Shown piece after piece: positions 1 through 6,882 of a stretch of 7,077 nt of DNA. The stretch is taken from positions 1 through 7,077 of the forward strand of contig JALTRC010000619.1 in assembly GCA_026998145.1 (NCBI GenBank), in the 5' to 3' direction. How positions within the stretch are numbered: the first letter of the stretch is position 1; every line of letters starts with the position of its first letter. The position numbers and the translations under genes were made by a program. The notes below the pieces were generated by a model that made no database searches, had not been told where the DNA came from, and saw only the letters and a list, made by a program, of their open reading frames with translations. The DNA comes from Gammaproteobacteria bacterium. GTDB taxonomy: Bacteria > Pseudomonadota > Gammaproteobacteria > SZUA-229.

Positions 1-566
1 ACGGCGGGTGTGCGATGGGGCGCCTGTTCCCAGGCATTGCGATCCACCTGGAAATGTATGGGTGCCAGTCGTGACAGCAGCGAAAAGACGCCATTGGCCG
101 GGCACAGATGGCGACACCAGACCCGTTTGCCTCTCCCGTAAACAAAACCGACAAGCATGGCGGCAACAGTAGAGCCGCCCAGAATCAACAGGGCGGCCTT
201 AGGGTATTCATAAACACTGACCAGCTGGCCATAAATGGTGGTCAGCACAAAGGCAACAAAAGGCCAGCCACCCCAGCGCATCCAGTGGGGGATGCTGCGC
301 CCCAGACCATAGCGGCTCGACCACTCACTTAATGAACCCTCTGGGCAAAAGACGCCGCACCAGACACGCCCCAGTAAAATCATGCTGAGCATGACAAAGG
401 GCCACCAGATGCCCCAGAAAACAAACTGGGCAAACAGCACCAGATTTTCATAAAAATGCACATAGTCCCTGGGTACGGGCAGGAAGGCGGGCCAGACCAG
501 CAGGCCGAGATAAAAGACCACCACCAACCATTGTATAGCCTGGATCAGCCTGCGCCTGGCCTGCAT
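1..566 (-). CDS. NapH/YccM-type membrane 4Fe-4S protein, N-terminal part (cut by window edge)
   Basis: The frame is open from the ATG at 566 to the left edge and gives 188 residues without a stop; the C-terminus is missing. Two CxxxCP motifs are visible, C70-G-V-F-C74-P and C151-R-H-L-C155-P, each just after a hydrophobic segment (roughly residues 11-31, 47-66, 99-120, 126-145). This pattern of membrane helices with paired CxxxCP motifs is typical of the NapH/YccM/CcoG polyferredoxin group, whose members pass electrons across or along the inner membrane. Their C-terminal 4Fe-4S cluster motifs would lie beyond the edge here, so the exact subfamily cannot be fixed. No strong Shine-Dalgarno precedes the ATG. 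A TTG at 590 is an in-frame alternative, and an in-frame stop at 599-597 limits any further extension. An FNR/Anr-like box and a -10 element lie just upstream. The partner system is unknown. Confidence 0.85.
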   Translation of the reverse strand, partial: MQARRRLIQAIQWLVVVFYLGLLVWPAFLPVPRDYVHFYENLVLFAQFVFWGIWWPFVMLSMILLGRVWCGVFCPEGSLSEWSSRYGLGRSIPHWMRWGGWPFVAFVLTTIYGQLVSVYEYPKAALLILGGSTVAAMLVGFVYGRGKRVWCRHLCPANGVFSLLSRLAPIHFQVDRNAWEQAPHRTPA

Positions 567-589
567 TAGGAATCTAGCGCCTGCTGTCA

Positions 590-632
590 AATATATTCAT
601 AAGAGATTGCTGATTTACTTGCGCTGGATCAA
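590..632 (-). promoter_or_regulatory. Possible FNR/Anr class II promoter of the iron-sulfur protein gene
   Basis: On the minus strand, TTGAT-CCAG-CGCAA (632-619) matches the FNR/Anr consensus TTGAT-N4-ATCAA in 8 of 10 positions, with one perfect half-site. A TATATT hexamer lies at 595-590, which puts the start of transcription near 584-583. That places the box centre at about -41.5, the usual spacing for FNR-activated class II promoters. One half-site is degenerate, so this is suggestive only. Confidence 0.35.
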
Positions 633-812
633 TTACCGGGAGTAAAGGCTGTTTGGGCGATATTTCGGGGAAATGGCTAAAAGCTCTGGCTTTGCCTGGC
701 CATTTGCTGAAATTTATTCGGCTGAATAATGGGTAAAAGCGGGACGAAAAAGTGCAGTTTAGCGGGGTAAACGTGTATTTAGAAACCACCTAAGCTTGAA
801 TGCAGTGGCGCT

Positions 813-3014
813 TTATATTTTAAAAAAGTTCACCATCCGGTTCATTTCCGTGGCTTTTTGCAGGGATGATTCACTGGCGGCTGAGGCCTGTTCTGCCAGG
901 GCGGCATTTTGCTGGGTGATTTCATCCATCTGAGTCACTGCTCGATTGACTTCTTCTATGCCAACGCTTTGTTCCTGCGAGGCACTGGCAATATCGGAAA
1001 TAATGTCACCCACTTTTTTCACTCCTTCCATAATCTCGCTCAGGGTTTCCCCGGAACGGCTCACCAGTTCCTCACCGGTACTCACCTTGTGTACCGAGTC
1101 ATTGATCAGATCTTTAATTTCCTTTGCCGCAGAGGCGCTGCGCTGGGCCAGATTACGCACTTCGGTCGCCACTACTGCAAAGCCGCGGCCCTGCTCGCCG
1201 GCGCGGGCCGCTTCTACCGAGGCGTTCAGGGCCAGCAGATTGGTCTGGAAGGCGATTTCATCAATGACACCGATAATATCGGCAATCTGTTTGCTGGAAT
1301 GGGATATTTCATCCATGGCGGCCACGGCTTCCTGCACCACATGGCCACCTTTTTCGGCGGTCTGGCGGGCGGTTTGCGCCAGCTGATTTGCCTGCTGGGC
1401 ATTGTCGGCATTATTTTTCACGGTGCTGGTTAGCTGCTCCATACTGGATGCGGTTTGCTCCAGCGTGGAGGCCTGGGTTTCAGCCCGCTGGGAGAGATTA
1501 TTGTTGCCTGCGGATATTTCCTCACTGGCATTGCGGATAAATTCAGCAGATTCACGAATCTGCCGCACAATGGTCTGTAGCTGTGCGGTGGTGGCATTGA
1601 TATGATCTTTTACCTCACCATAGGAGCCACTGTATTCCTGAGTGATTTTACGGGTGAGATCCCCCTGAGACATGGCTTCCATCACTTCAGCTACATCACT
1701 GAAAACACCCTGTACTACCTGAATCAGCTGGTTAATGCCTTCGCTGAGCTGGCGGAAAAAGCCTTCCTTGCCCTGTATATCAATCTGCTGGCTCAGGTCA
1801 CCGGATTGTGCCGCCATAACAATGTGTTCCACTTCTTTTTCAACCGCCACTTCGTTGGTGCGATCCTGCCACTCAACCACGGTACCCCGTCTCTTTCCGT
1901 TGGAGTCCATTACCGGGTTGGCAATAACCCGCAGGTGTCGGCCTCCTACCTGAATATCCGATACATAGGTGTCAGTGAGCTGGCTTAATAGTTGCCGCTG
2001 ATGCGATGGATCCTTGTGGAATATATCAATATTTGAACCCAGTAAAGTGTCGCTGTTGAAATTGGGCAGGTCTTTTTTAAGGTCTTCTTCGGCGTTTTTA
2101 AACAGGGCAATAGCCGACTGGTTCATATAGGTAATATTGTAATCCTGGTCGGCGATCATCACATTGCTGGTGACATTATCGAGGGACTGTTGAATACGGC
2201 CGGCCCTTTCCGCCTCTTCTCTGGCAGCCATAATGTCGTAGGAAATTTTGATTTGCACCGCTTTAAATGCCCGCTGAATATCACCGATTTCATCCGGTCG
2301 ATGTATATCTATGTCTGTGTGGATGGGATCTTCCTGCAACTGATTAATTAATGAGGCGGTTTGTTTCATGGGGCTGACAACATTGCGCAGGAGCATAATG
2401 GCAAAAGCCAGACTAATACCAATGCCTATGCCGGTATGAATCAGCAGGCCTGATGGATCCGGGCTGTTTGCGTATTCTAAAAAGGCGCTGCTTAACATCA
2501 GCAGAATAATCAGGCTAAAGCCGGCGATAATCTGATTGCGGATATTGAAGAACACATGCAGCTGATGTAACCATTTTTTTATGCCGCTTAGCTCAAGACT
2601 GGCGCTGCCACTATTTAGCTGGCGATAAAGATTTTCAGCCGCTGAAATCTGCTCCGGTGACGGTTCCTTACGAACCGAAATATATTCCACAATTTGCCCG
2701 TTACGGGTCACCGGGGCAACGTTTGCCTCTACCCAGTAAAAATCACCATTTTTGGCGCGATTTTTTACGATGCCATTCCAGGGCTGGCCGGCCTTAATGG
2801 TATCCCAGAGGTTCTGAAAGGCCGCAGGTGGCATATCCGGGTGGCGCACAATATTATGATTTTTGCGCATTAGCTCGTCTTCGGAGTAACCGCAAATATC
2901 AATAAAATTCTGATCCACGTAGGTGATAATGCCTTTTAGATCGGTGCGGGAAATTAGTGCCGAACCCGGCTTCATATGACGTTGATGATCGGTGACAGGC
3001 TGATTGATTTTCAT
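813..3014 (-). CDS. Aer-like methyl-accepting chemotaxis protein with two PAS domains
   Basis: This 733-residue receptor should sense redox or oxygen and signal through CheA/CheW. Residues ~20-118 form an Aer-type PAS. R57, H58, D60, W79 and N85 sit at the same positions as in E. coli Aer, where this region binds FAD. Two hydrophobic segments (~162-183 and ~189-209) form a hairpin with a very short periplasmic turn, as in Aer, so sensing is probably cytoplasmic. A HAMP-like segment follows (~210-262), then a second PAS-like domain (~272-385) and further HAMP-like repeats (two "GDL" segments at ~405 and ~451). The signalling domain has its hairpin tip around residues 583-625 (IDEIAFQTNLLALNASVEAA). 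There is no C-terminal NWETF-type pentapeptide for CheR/CheB tethering. The ATG at 3014 has a good ribosome site, AAGGAAG at 3027-3021. An FNR/Anr-like box lies upstream. No clear terminator was found after the stop. Confidence 0.93.
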   Translation of the reverse strand: MKINQPVTDHQRHMKPGSALISRTDLKGIITYVDQNFIDICGYSEDELMRKNHNIVRHPDMPPAAFQNLWDTIKAGQPWNGIVKNRAKNGDFYWVEANVAPVTRNGQIVEYISVRKEPSPEQISAAENLYRQLNSGSASLELSGIKKWLHQLHVFFNIRNQIIAGFSLIILLMLSSAFLEYANSPDPSGLLIHTGIGIGISLAFAIMLLRNVVSPMKQTASLINQLQEDPIHTDIDIHRPDEIGDIQRAFKAVQIKISYDIMAAREEAERAGRIQQSLDNVTSNVMIADQDYNITYMNQSAIALFKNAEEDLKKDLPNFNSDTLLGSNIDIFHKDPSHQRQLLSQLTDTYVSDIQVGGRHLRVIANPVMDSNGKRRGTVVEWQDRTNEVAVEKEVEHIVMAAQSGDLSQQIDIQGKEGFFRQLSEGINQLIQVVQGVFSDVAEVMEAMSQGDLTRKITQEYSGSYGEVKDHINATTAQLQTIVRQIRESAEFIRNASEEISAGNNNLSQRAETQASTLEQTASSMEQLTSTVKNNADNAQQANQLAQTARQTAEKGGHVVQEAVAAMDEISHSSKQIADIIGVIDEIAFQTNLLALNASVEAARAGEQGRGFAVVATEVRNLAQRSASAAKEIKDLINDSVHKVSTGEELVSRSGETLSEIMEGVKKVGDIISDIASASQEQSVGIEEVNRAVTQMDEITQQNAALAEQASAASESSLQKATEMNRMVNFFKI

Positions 3015-3115
3015 TCTCTGCTTCCTTGGTTTAAATAGGAATTAAAGCCATAAAACTGGTAAGGAATATGACAACAGAGTGTAGAAGATATTTTGTTAAC
3101 TGGTATCAGGCGGGA

Positions 3116-3129
3116 ATGATATAAATCAA
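3116..3129 (-). promoter_or_regulatory. Probable FNR/Anr box upstream of the Aer-like receptor gene
   Basis: On the minus strand the sequence reads TTGAT-TTAT-ATCAT, a 9/10 match to the FNR/Anr consensus TTGAT-N4-ATCAA. It lies about 100 bp upstream of the receptor start and just past the terminator of the preceding gene. A possible -10 hexamer, TATCTT, at 3090-3085 would put the box centre near -42 to -44. ANR control of aer is known in Pseudomonas aeruginosa, which makes the placement biologically sensible. The transcription start is inferred. Confidence 0.5.
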
Positions 3130-3150
3130 CAGAAGAGATATTGGCTGAAA

Positions 3151-3186
3151 ATACAAAAGAGCAGCCAGCCCGAGCGAGCCAGCTGC
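3151..3186 (-). terminator. Rho-independent terminator after the rhodanese gene
   Basis: On the minus strand, GCAGCTGGCTC (3186-3176) can pair with GGGCTGGCTGC (3171-3161). This gives an 11-bp GC-rich stem including three G-U pairs and a 4-nt loop, followed by TCTTTTGTAT (3160-3151). It begins 8 bases after the rhodanese stop codon and separates that gene from the Aer-like receptor gene. Confidence 0.8.
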
Positions 3187-3193
3187 GTTATGG

Positions 3194-3895
3194 CTATTTG
3201 GGTTTGATAGTATTAAAGCCCAGTGACTGCCAGGCCTGCATACCACCTCGATAGTAGTAGATTTTATTAGCAGGATAACCCAGGGCTAACAGGCCTTTGA
3301 TCGCGTGGGGTGACTGGCCGCACCACATGCCGTTACACCACAGGGCCAGATCTTTTGCTTCACTGAAGTCCCACTGGCTATTGGCAATATCCTTGTTACT
3401 GAAAAAGGACAGGGCGCTTTGCAATATGGATGACTTGCTGTCATCTTTTTTGATGGCGCCCAGTTTTATTAAAGCCTCTTCCAGAGTGATTGGATCAGTG
3501 TCTTTCTGAAAGGAGGTAAAGGGAATATTAATAGAGCCGGGAATGGTACCTTTTTTATGCCAGGCGGGAGTTCGTGCATCAATCAGCAGGCCCACACCAT
3601 TATTGACCTTGTCCTGAATAAAGTTCAGTAGTTCAAGCTCGCCAATGGTGGTGACGCCATCGGCGACTTTCATAGGCTGGATGCAGAAAGGCGGGCATTT
3701 ACGGGAGGTTTTGGTATAGCTGCCGGTCAGGTGATGGTTTTGATCCTGATTGCGGATAATTTTTACCGGCTGCCCTTCATGGGTGGTTTCAATATAGGAA
3801 ATGGTTTTGGTAATGTTCACATCAATTGCCTGAGCCGAATGGATACTGGCCAGGGCTAAAAAAGCGATGCTGGAAATGAATAAGGGTTTAATCAT
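3194..3895 (-). CDS. Exported rhodanese-like protein with CPPFC motif
   Basis: The 233-residue protein begins with a signal peptide (hydrophobic residues ~4-18, likely cleavage AQA|ID after residue 23), so it should act in the periplasm. A lead-in region carries C67-PPF-C71 followed by IQPM. The rhodanese fold then spans ~84-228: LLIDAR at 103-108, the GTIPGSINIPF stretch at 116-126, and the active-site loop C187-NGMW-C192-GQS, then YYYRGGMQAWQ (213-223). Rhodanese domains transfer sulfane sulfur or act as sulfur carriers through the loop cysteine. Here the loop holds two cysteines (Cx4C), like the CRGPYC loop of some ArsR-rhodanese fusions, and lacks the usual arginine. The substrate is unknown. 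The start is supported by AAGG at 3906-3903, seven bases before the ATG. It follows the 115-residue exported protein by 39 bp, probably in the same transcript, and ends at a strong terminator. Confidence 0.88.
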   Translation of the reverse strand: MIKPLFISSIAFLALASIHSAQAIDVNITKTISYIETTHEGQPVKIIRNQDQNHHLTGSYTKTSRKCPPFCIQPMKVADGVTTIGELELLNFIQDKVNNGVGLLIDARTPAWHKKGTIPGSINIPFTSFQKDTDPITLEEALIKLGAIKKDDSKSSILQSALSFFSNKDIANSQWDFSEAKDLALWCNGMWCGQSPHAIKGLLALGYPANKIYYYRGGMQAWQSLGFNTIKPK

Positions 3896-3934
3896 TATTG
3901 GAACCTTTGCGTGTTTGAATAAGGAGAAAGGAAG

Positions 3935-4282
3935 TTATTCGTTTTTAACCTGAAGGCTGTATTGCTCCAGTAATTTAATCGTGATGTTGTCCATGCTTTT
4001 ATTATGATTAAAAAAGTAACTCACAACATTGCGCCTGTGTTTTTTGTTTAAACGCCTGTAGGTATGAAAAGAGGCCCTGAGCTCGGTTTTTAAACGGTTT
4101 TCAAACTCTGTAAACATCTCTGGGCTGATATCGACATCAGCCGGGTTTTCAGAGGCTGTGGGTGAATTGAACTCAGCTTCTGTTGCCGCTTCGAGTGACT
4201 TGAGGTAATCATCACCGGCATAGGTATTAAATGATAAGCAATAAAAAATTCCGCTGAAAAGTACAGCTTTTCTAATATTCAT
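3935..4282 (-). CDS. Small exported protein of unknown function
   Basis: I do not recognise the family. The frame is open from 4405, but the ATG at 4282 is preferred. It is preceded by AGGG at 4290-4287 (and AGGA at 4300-4297), avoids overlapping priA, and gives a clean signal peptide: basic residues 4-5, a hydrophobic core of residues 6-18, and likely cleavage TYA|GDD after residue 22. The cysteine at 15 is not in a lipobox. The mature protein is about 93 residues. Its acidic, Glu/Asp/Ser-rich first half is followed by a basic, aromatic helix-prone stretch (residues ~67-91, with FHTYRRLNKKHRR and SYFF). No cysteines remain after cleavage, and no metal or catalytic motif is visible. It lies 86 bp after priA and 39 bp before the exported rhodanese, so it may work with the rhodanese in the periplasm. 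That link is inferred only from proximity and shared export. Confidence 0.75.
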   Translation of the reverse strand: MNIRKAVLFSGIFYCLSFNTYAGDDYLKSLEAATEAEFNSPTASENPADVDISPEMFTEFENRLKTELRASFHTYRRLNKKHRRNVVSYFFNHNKSMDNITIKLLEQYSLQVKNE

Positions 4283-4304
4283 TTGGCCCTGTTGTTTCCT
4301 GTTA

Positions 4305-4334
4305 ATATTATTTTTCAGGAAGTTTAGCAGTAAA
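4305..4334 (-). promoter_or_regulatory. Possible sigma-70 promoter for the exported protein/rhodanese pair
   Basis: On the minus strand, TTTACT (4334-4329) and TAATAT (4310-4305) are 18 bp apart, in the gap between priA and the 115-residue gene. Transcription would start near 4299, leaving a leader of about 17 nt that still contains AGGG. The gap is AT-rich, so chance matches are likely. Read-through from priA is an alternative. Confidence 0.25.
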
Positions 4335-4368
4335 TTAGAAAAAAGCTTTACCTTAACGGGTGCAAACG

Positions 4369-6558
4369 CTAATACACATCCTGAGGATCTATATCCAGCG
4401 ACCAACGCACCCGGGATGCCCCCGGTAGTTTACCCATGGTGGGCGTGCAGGCTTTTAATAAACTATACAGCGCCTTGCGATTTTCAGATTGTAAAATCAG
4501 CTGGGCACGGTAGCGGCCAGCGCGTCTTTCCATCGGTGCCGGTAAGGGGCCAAAATACTCAATAGCCGAATTTTGCTGCTGGTATTGTTCCAGAGCCTGC
4601 TGTAAAAAAGTCATGGCATGCTGCCGCTGCGCTGCTTCGGCTCGCAATATGGCCATATGGGCATAAGGGGGAAAGAGCGCCTGCTGACGTTCGGCCAGCG
4701 CCGCTTCGGCAAAACCCTCATAGCCCTGATGTAATAAAGTTTGCAGCAGGGGATGCTGAGGGTGGTGGGTTTGAATAAACACTTCACCGGGTTTTTCGGC
4801 GCGTCCTGCACGGCCAGCCACCTGTACAATCAACTGGGCCATATGCTCCGGGCCACGAAAGTCACTGCTGAATAATCCCTGATCCGTATCCAGCAAGCCT
4901 ACCAGAGTGAGGTTGGGGAAGTCGTGTCCCTTGGCCAGCATCTGGGTGCCGATCAGAATCTGCGCTTCCCCGCTTTGTGCCTGTTCCAGCTTCTGTTGTA
5001 GTTCCCCCTTGCGGCGGGTGGTGTCACGGTCGATGCGACTGATGCGGGCAGCGGGGAAAAGCTGCCTTAAAGCCACTTCAATACGCTCGGTGCCGGCACC
5101 GGGAATATGCAGTTCTTCACTGCCACATTCCGGGCAGCTGCTGGGTGCCTGTCGCTCATGGCCGCAATGGTGGCAGCGCAATCGCCGGCTGTGGTGGTGC
5201 AGGGTCATATGGGCATCGCAGCGGGGGCAGTCGGTACTCCAGCCGCAGGCATGGCACATCAGTAAAGGTGCGTAACCCCGGCGGTTTAAAAACAGCATTA
5301 CCTGCCCCTGTTCAGACAGGTGTTTGCGGATTTGCTCAATCAATATGTCTGACAAACCATCCTGCATGGGGCGCTGGCACACATCCAGCAGGTGGATTTT
5401 GGGTGTTGAGGACTGATGGGCTGCCCGTTGGCGTAACTTCAATAATGCATAGCGTTTATGACTGGCATGGTAGAGACTTTCCAGTGAGGGGGTGGCGGAG
5501 CCCAGCAATACCGGAATATTCTGATTGCGAGCGCGCACCAGCGCCAGATCACGGGCATGGTAGCGAAAGCCATCCTGCTGCTTGAAGGAGCCGTCATGCT
5601 CCTCATCGATCACAATCATGCCCAGCTTTGGCATGGGGGTGAACAGGGCGGAACGGGTGCCGATCACAACAGAGGCCTGGCCGGTAGCGGCCATTAGCCA
5701 GGCATTGAGGCGCTGTTTGTCATTCAGGCCGGAATGGAGAGCGGCAACCGGAATGCCCAGATGTTGCTCGAAGCGACGGGTCAGCTGGGGGGTGAGGCTG
5801 ATTTCCGGCACCAGAATCAGCACCTGTTGTTGGCGGGCAAGTAATTCGCTCACCAGCTCCAGATACACCTCGGTTTTACCACTGCCGGTAATGCCCTGCA
5901 GCAAAAAGCTTTTAAACTGATTCAGGCTGTTATGTACCGCATCTACCGCCTGCTGCTGCTCTGTATTGAGCTTGCGGGGACTTACCGCCTTGTGTTGAAG
6001 AGGGGGCAGGCTATTTTGCCGGAACTGATCCACCAGCTGTTTTTTGACCAGTTCGGCCATGGCCGGGCGCCATTTTTCCCGCAGGGCATTGAGCCTGTCC
6101 GCATTTAAGGGGCTGTGTTCCAGCAGGGTATTGAGCAGGGCAAGCTGCTTTGGAGCGCGCTTTAGCAGGGCTTCACCCTGGGTTTTGCCCAGCTCGCTGG
6201 CCTGCCAGTAAATATCCTCGGCAATATGCGCCGCTTCCCCCTGCCTTAATAATTTGGGCAGGGCGCTTGCCACCACATCCCCCAGTGGATGCTGATAATA
6301 ATCGGCCGCCCATTTCAGCAGGGACAGAATATCAGCGGGCAGAATGGGCGTTTTATCCAGACAGGCCTTAACAGGCTTTAATTTTTCCAGGGGGTAGTCG
6401 CTGTGCTGGCTGCTTTCCATTACCACGCCCACCAGGGACTGACGGCCAAAGGAGACTTCTACCCGGCAACCGGCTTCTATGGGGCTCTCCGAGGTGTATT
6501 CAAACAGGCCAAAAACCGGGGAGGGAATGGCGACTTTTAGGATATTGGGTGACGACAT
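4369..6558 (-). CDS. priA: Primosomal protein N', replication-restart helicase PriA
   Basis: PriA is the SF2 3'-5' DNA helicase that recognises abandoned forks and reloads DnaB through PriB/DnaT. The product from the ATG at 6558 is 729 residues, close to E. coli's 732. The N-terminal 3'-DNA-binding domain spans ~1-105. The helicase has Walker A GITGSGKT (222-229), GTRSALF (~300-306), DEEH (318-321) and GSATPS (353-358). Eight zinc-binding cysteines (435, 438, 444, 447, 462, 465, 475, 478) are inserted in the second lobe, and the late motifs include GTQMLAKGHDFPN (~537-549) and QVAGRAGR (~579-586). The open frame continues 45 codons upstream to 6693. That extension lacks similarity to PriA and runs through the DnaA-box cluster, so the internal start is chosen although its ribosome site is weak. 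Glu20 stands where E. coli PriA has Asp17, implicated in 3'-end recognition. Confidence 0.97.
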   Translation of the reverse strand: MSSPNILKVAIPSPVFGLFEYTSESPIEAGCRVEVSFGRQSLVGVVMESSQHSDYPLEKLKPVKACLDKTPILPADILSLLKWAADYYQHPLGDVVASALPKLLRQGEAAHIAEDIYWQASELGKTQGEALLKRAPKQLALLNTLLEHSPLNADRLNALREKWRPAMAELVKKQLVDQFRQNSLPPLQHKAVSPRKLNTEQQQAVDAVHNSLNQFKSFLLQGITGSGKTEVYLELVSELLARQQQVLILVPEISLTPQLTRRFEQHLGIPVAALHSGLNDKQRLNAWLMAATGQASVVIGTRSALFTPMPKLGMIVIDEEHDGSFKQQDGFRYHARDLALVRARNQNIPVLLGSATPSLESLYHASHKRYALLKLRQRAAHQSSTPKIHLLDVCQRPMQDGLSDILIEQIRKHLSEQGQVMLFLNRRGYAPLLMCHACGWSTDCPRCDAHMTLHHHSRRLRCHHCGHERQAPSSCPECGSEELHIPGAGTERIEVALRQLFPAARISRIDRDTTRRKGELQQKLEQAQSGEAQILIGTQMLAKGHDFPNLTLVGLLDTDQGLFSSDFRGPEHMAQLIVQVAGRAGRAEKPGEVFIQTHHPQHPLLQTLLHQGYEGFAEAALAERQQALFPPYAHMAILRAEAAQRQHAMTFLQQALEQYQQQNSAIEYFGPLPAPMERRAGRYRAQLILQSENRKALYSLLKACTPTMGKLPGASRVRWSLDIDPQDVY

Positions 6559-6596
6559 GGGCGCTATTGTGCCAGCACTGTCGCCAAAATGCTGCC

Positions 6597-6645
6597 TGTG
6601 GATAAAATAGTTTTCCACAGAAGCTGTGGATAAGTTTGTGGAAGA
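6597..6645. promoter_or_regulatory. DnaA-box cluster A (three consensus boxes plus one near match)
   Basis: Boxes in order: TGTGGATAA (6597-6605), TTTTCCACA (6611-6619), TGTGGATAA (6625-6633) and TGTGGAAGA (6637-6645, two mismatches). Start-to-start spacing is 14, 14 and 12 bp, so the boxes alternate in orientation and nest into inverted repeats, for example TCCACAG-AAG-CTGTGGA at 6614-6630. The cluster lies 39 bp upstream of the chosen priA start and could sit in its leader or promoter. Confidence 0.75.
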
Positions 6646-6713
6646 ACATAAAATCTGCCCCTGTACAGAGCCAGAGACGGCGTTTTGTGACAAATTGATT
6701 AAAAAATAATCAA
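6611..6713. repeat. Diverged direct repeat, copy A (DnaA boxes plus AT-rich dyad)
   Basis: This copy aligns without gaps to 6956-7058 at an offset of 345 bp. Two blocks are well conserved: 6625-6643 (18 of 19 identical) and 6683-6713 (27 of 31 identical). The ~40 bp between them match no better than chance. The second block contains the perfect dyad TTGATTA-AAAAA-TAATCAA at 6695-6713. Confidence 0.65.
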
Positions 6714-6763
6714 CGATTAAATTGCTTTAAAAACAATAGCTTATAATTGTCTGGTTGCGAATA

Positions 6764-6772
6764 TGCTATAAA
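6764..6772 (+). promoter_or_regulatory. Possible extended -10 element
   Basis: TGC-TATAAA resembles an extended -10 (TGN-TATAAT) facing right. The -35 position 17 bp upstream reads only TAATTG. Transcription would begin near 6779 and run toward the right edge, perhaps as the promoter of the next gene. The support is weak in such AT-rich sequence. Confidence 0.2.
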
Positions 6773-6813
6773 TACAGGGGTTTCATAAATATTAGCAAGC
6801 ACTAACTCAGTCA

Positions 6814-6822
6814 TGTGTATAA
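6814..6822 (-). promoter_or_regulatory. Isolated consensus DnaA box
   Basis: TGTGTATAA, the complement of TTATACACA, is identical to the R2-type box of E. coli oriC. It lies about midway between the two clusters. Confidence 0.55.
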
Positions 6823-6831
6823 GTAAATTAT

Positions 6832-6856
6832 TTTTAATGGAAACTTGCCATTAAAA
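6832..6856. repeat. Perfect 9-bp inverted repeat
   Basis: TTTTAATGG and CCATTAAAA flank a 7-base spacer (6841-6847). No T-run beyond the stem marks it as a terminator. It may be an operator or a structured element in the DnaA-box region. Confidence 0.5.
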
Positions 6857-6860
6857 GTTA

Positions 6861-6882
6861 AATTTGTTAGCCGCCACAAATT
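6861..6882. repeat. Perfect 7-bp inverted repeat
   Basis: AATTTGT and ACAAATT flank an 8-base spacer (6868-6875). It follows the previous dyad after only four bases, so the two form a tandem pair of potential hairpins. Confidence 0.4.

Noticed and set aside
671..705. Inverted repeat AAATGGC...GCCATTT as a terminator of the receptor gene
   Set aside because: The 21-base spacer is long, no T-run follows on the minus strand, and it lies more than 100 bp past the stop codon.
574..789. 71-codon minus-strand frame starting with GTG between the receptor and iron-sulfur genes
   Set aside because: It has a weak ribosome site, no recognisable domain and an unremarkable composition, and it runs through the proposed promoter of the iron-sulfur gene. 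Most likely a chance frame.
909..1988. Plus-strand frames of 67-174 codons opposite the chemotaxis receptor
   Set aside because: They are shadows of a strongly supported coding sequence; their translations show no domain.
3916..3939. GAATAA/TTATTC inverted repeat between the exported protein and the rhodanese gene
   Set aside because: The stem is only six AT-rich base pairs with a 12-base loop and no T-run, so it is unlikely to stop transcription.
4283..4405. Upstream extension of the 115-residue protein to an ATG at 4405
   Set aside because: It would overlap the end of priA and place 41 extra residues before a clear signal peptide that has its own ribosome site.
4907..5920. Plus-strand frames of 112-146 codons opposite priA
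   Set aside because: They are antisense shadows of the conserved priA frame with no recognisable protein features.
6559..6693. 45-codon N-terminal extension of PriA
   Set aside because: It has no similarity to known PriA N-termini and lies across the DnaA boxes; the shorter form matches the family length.
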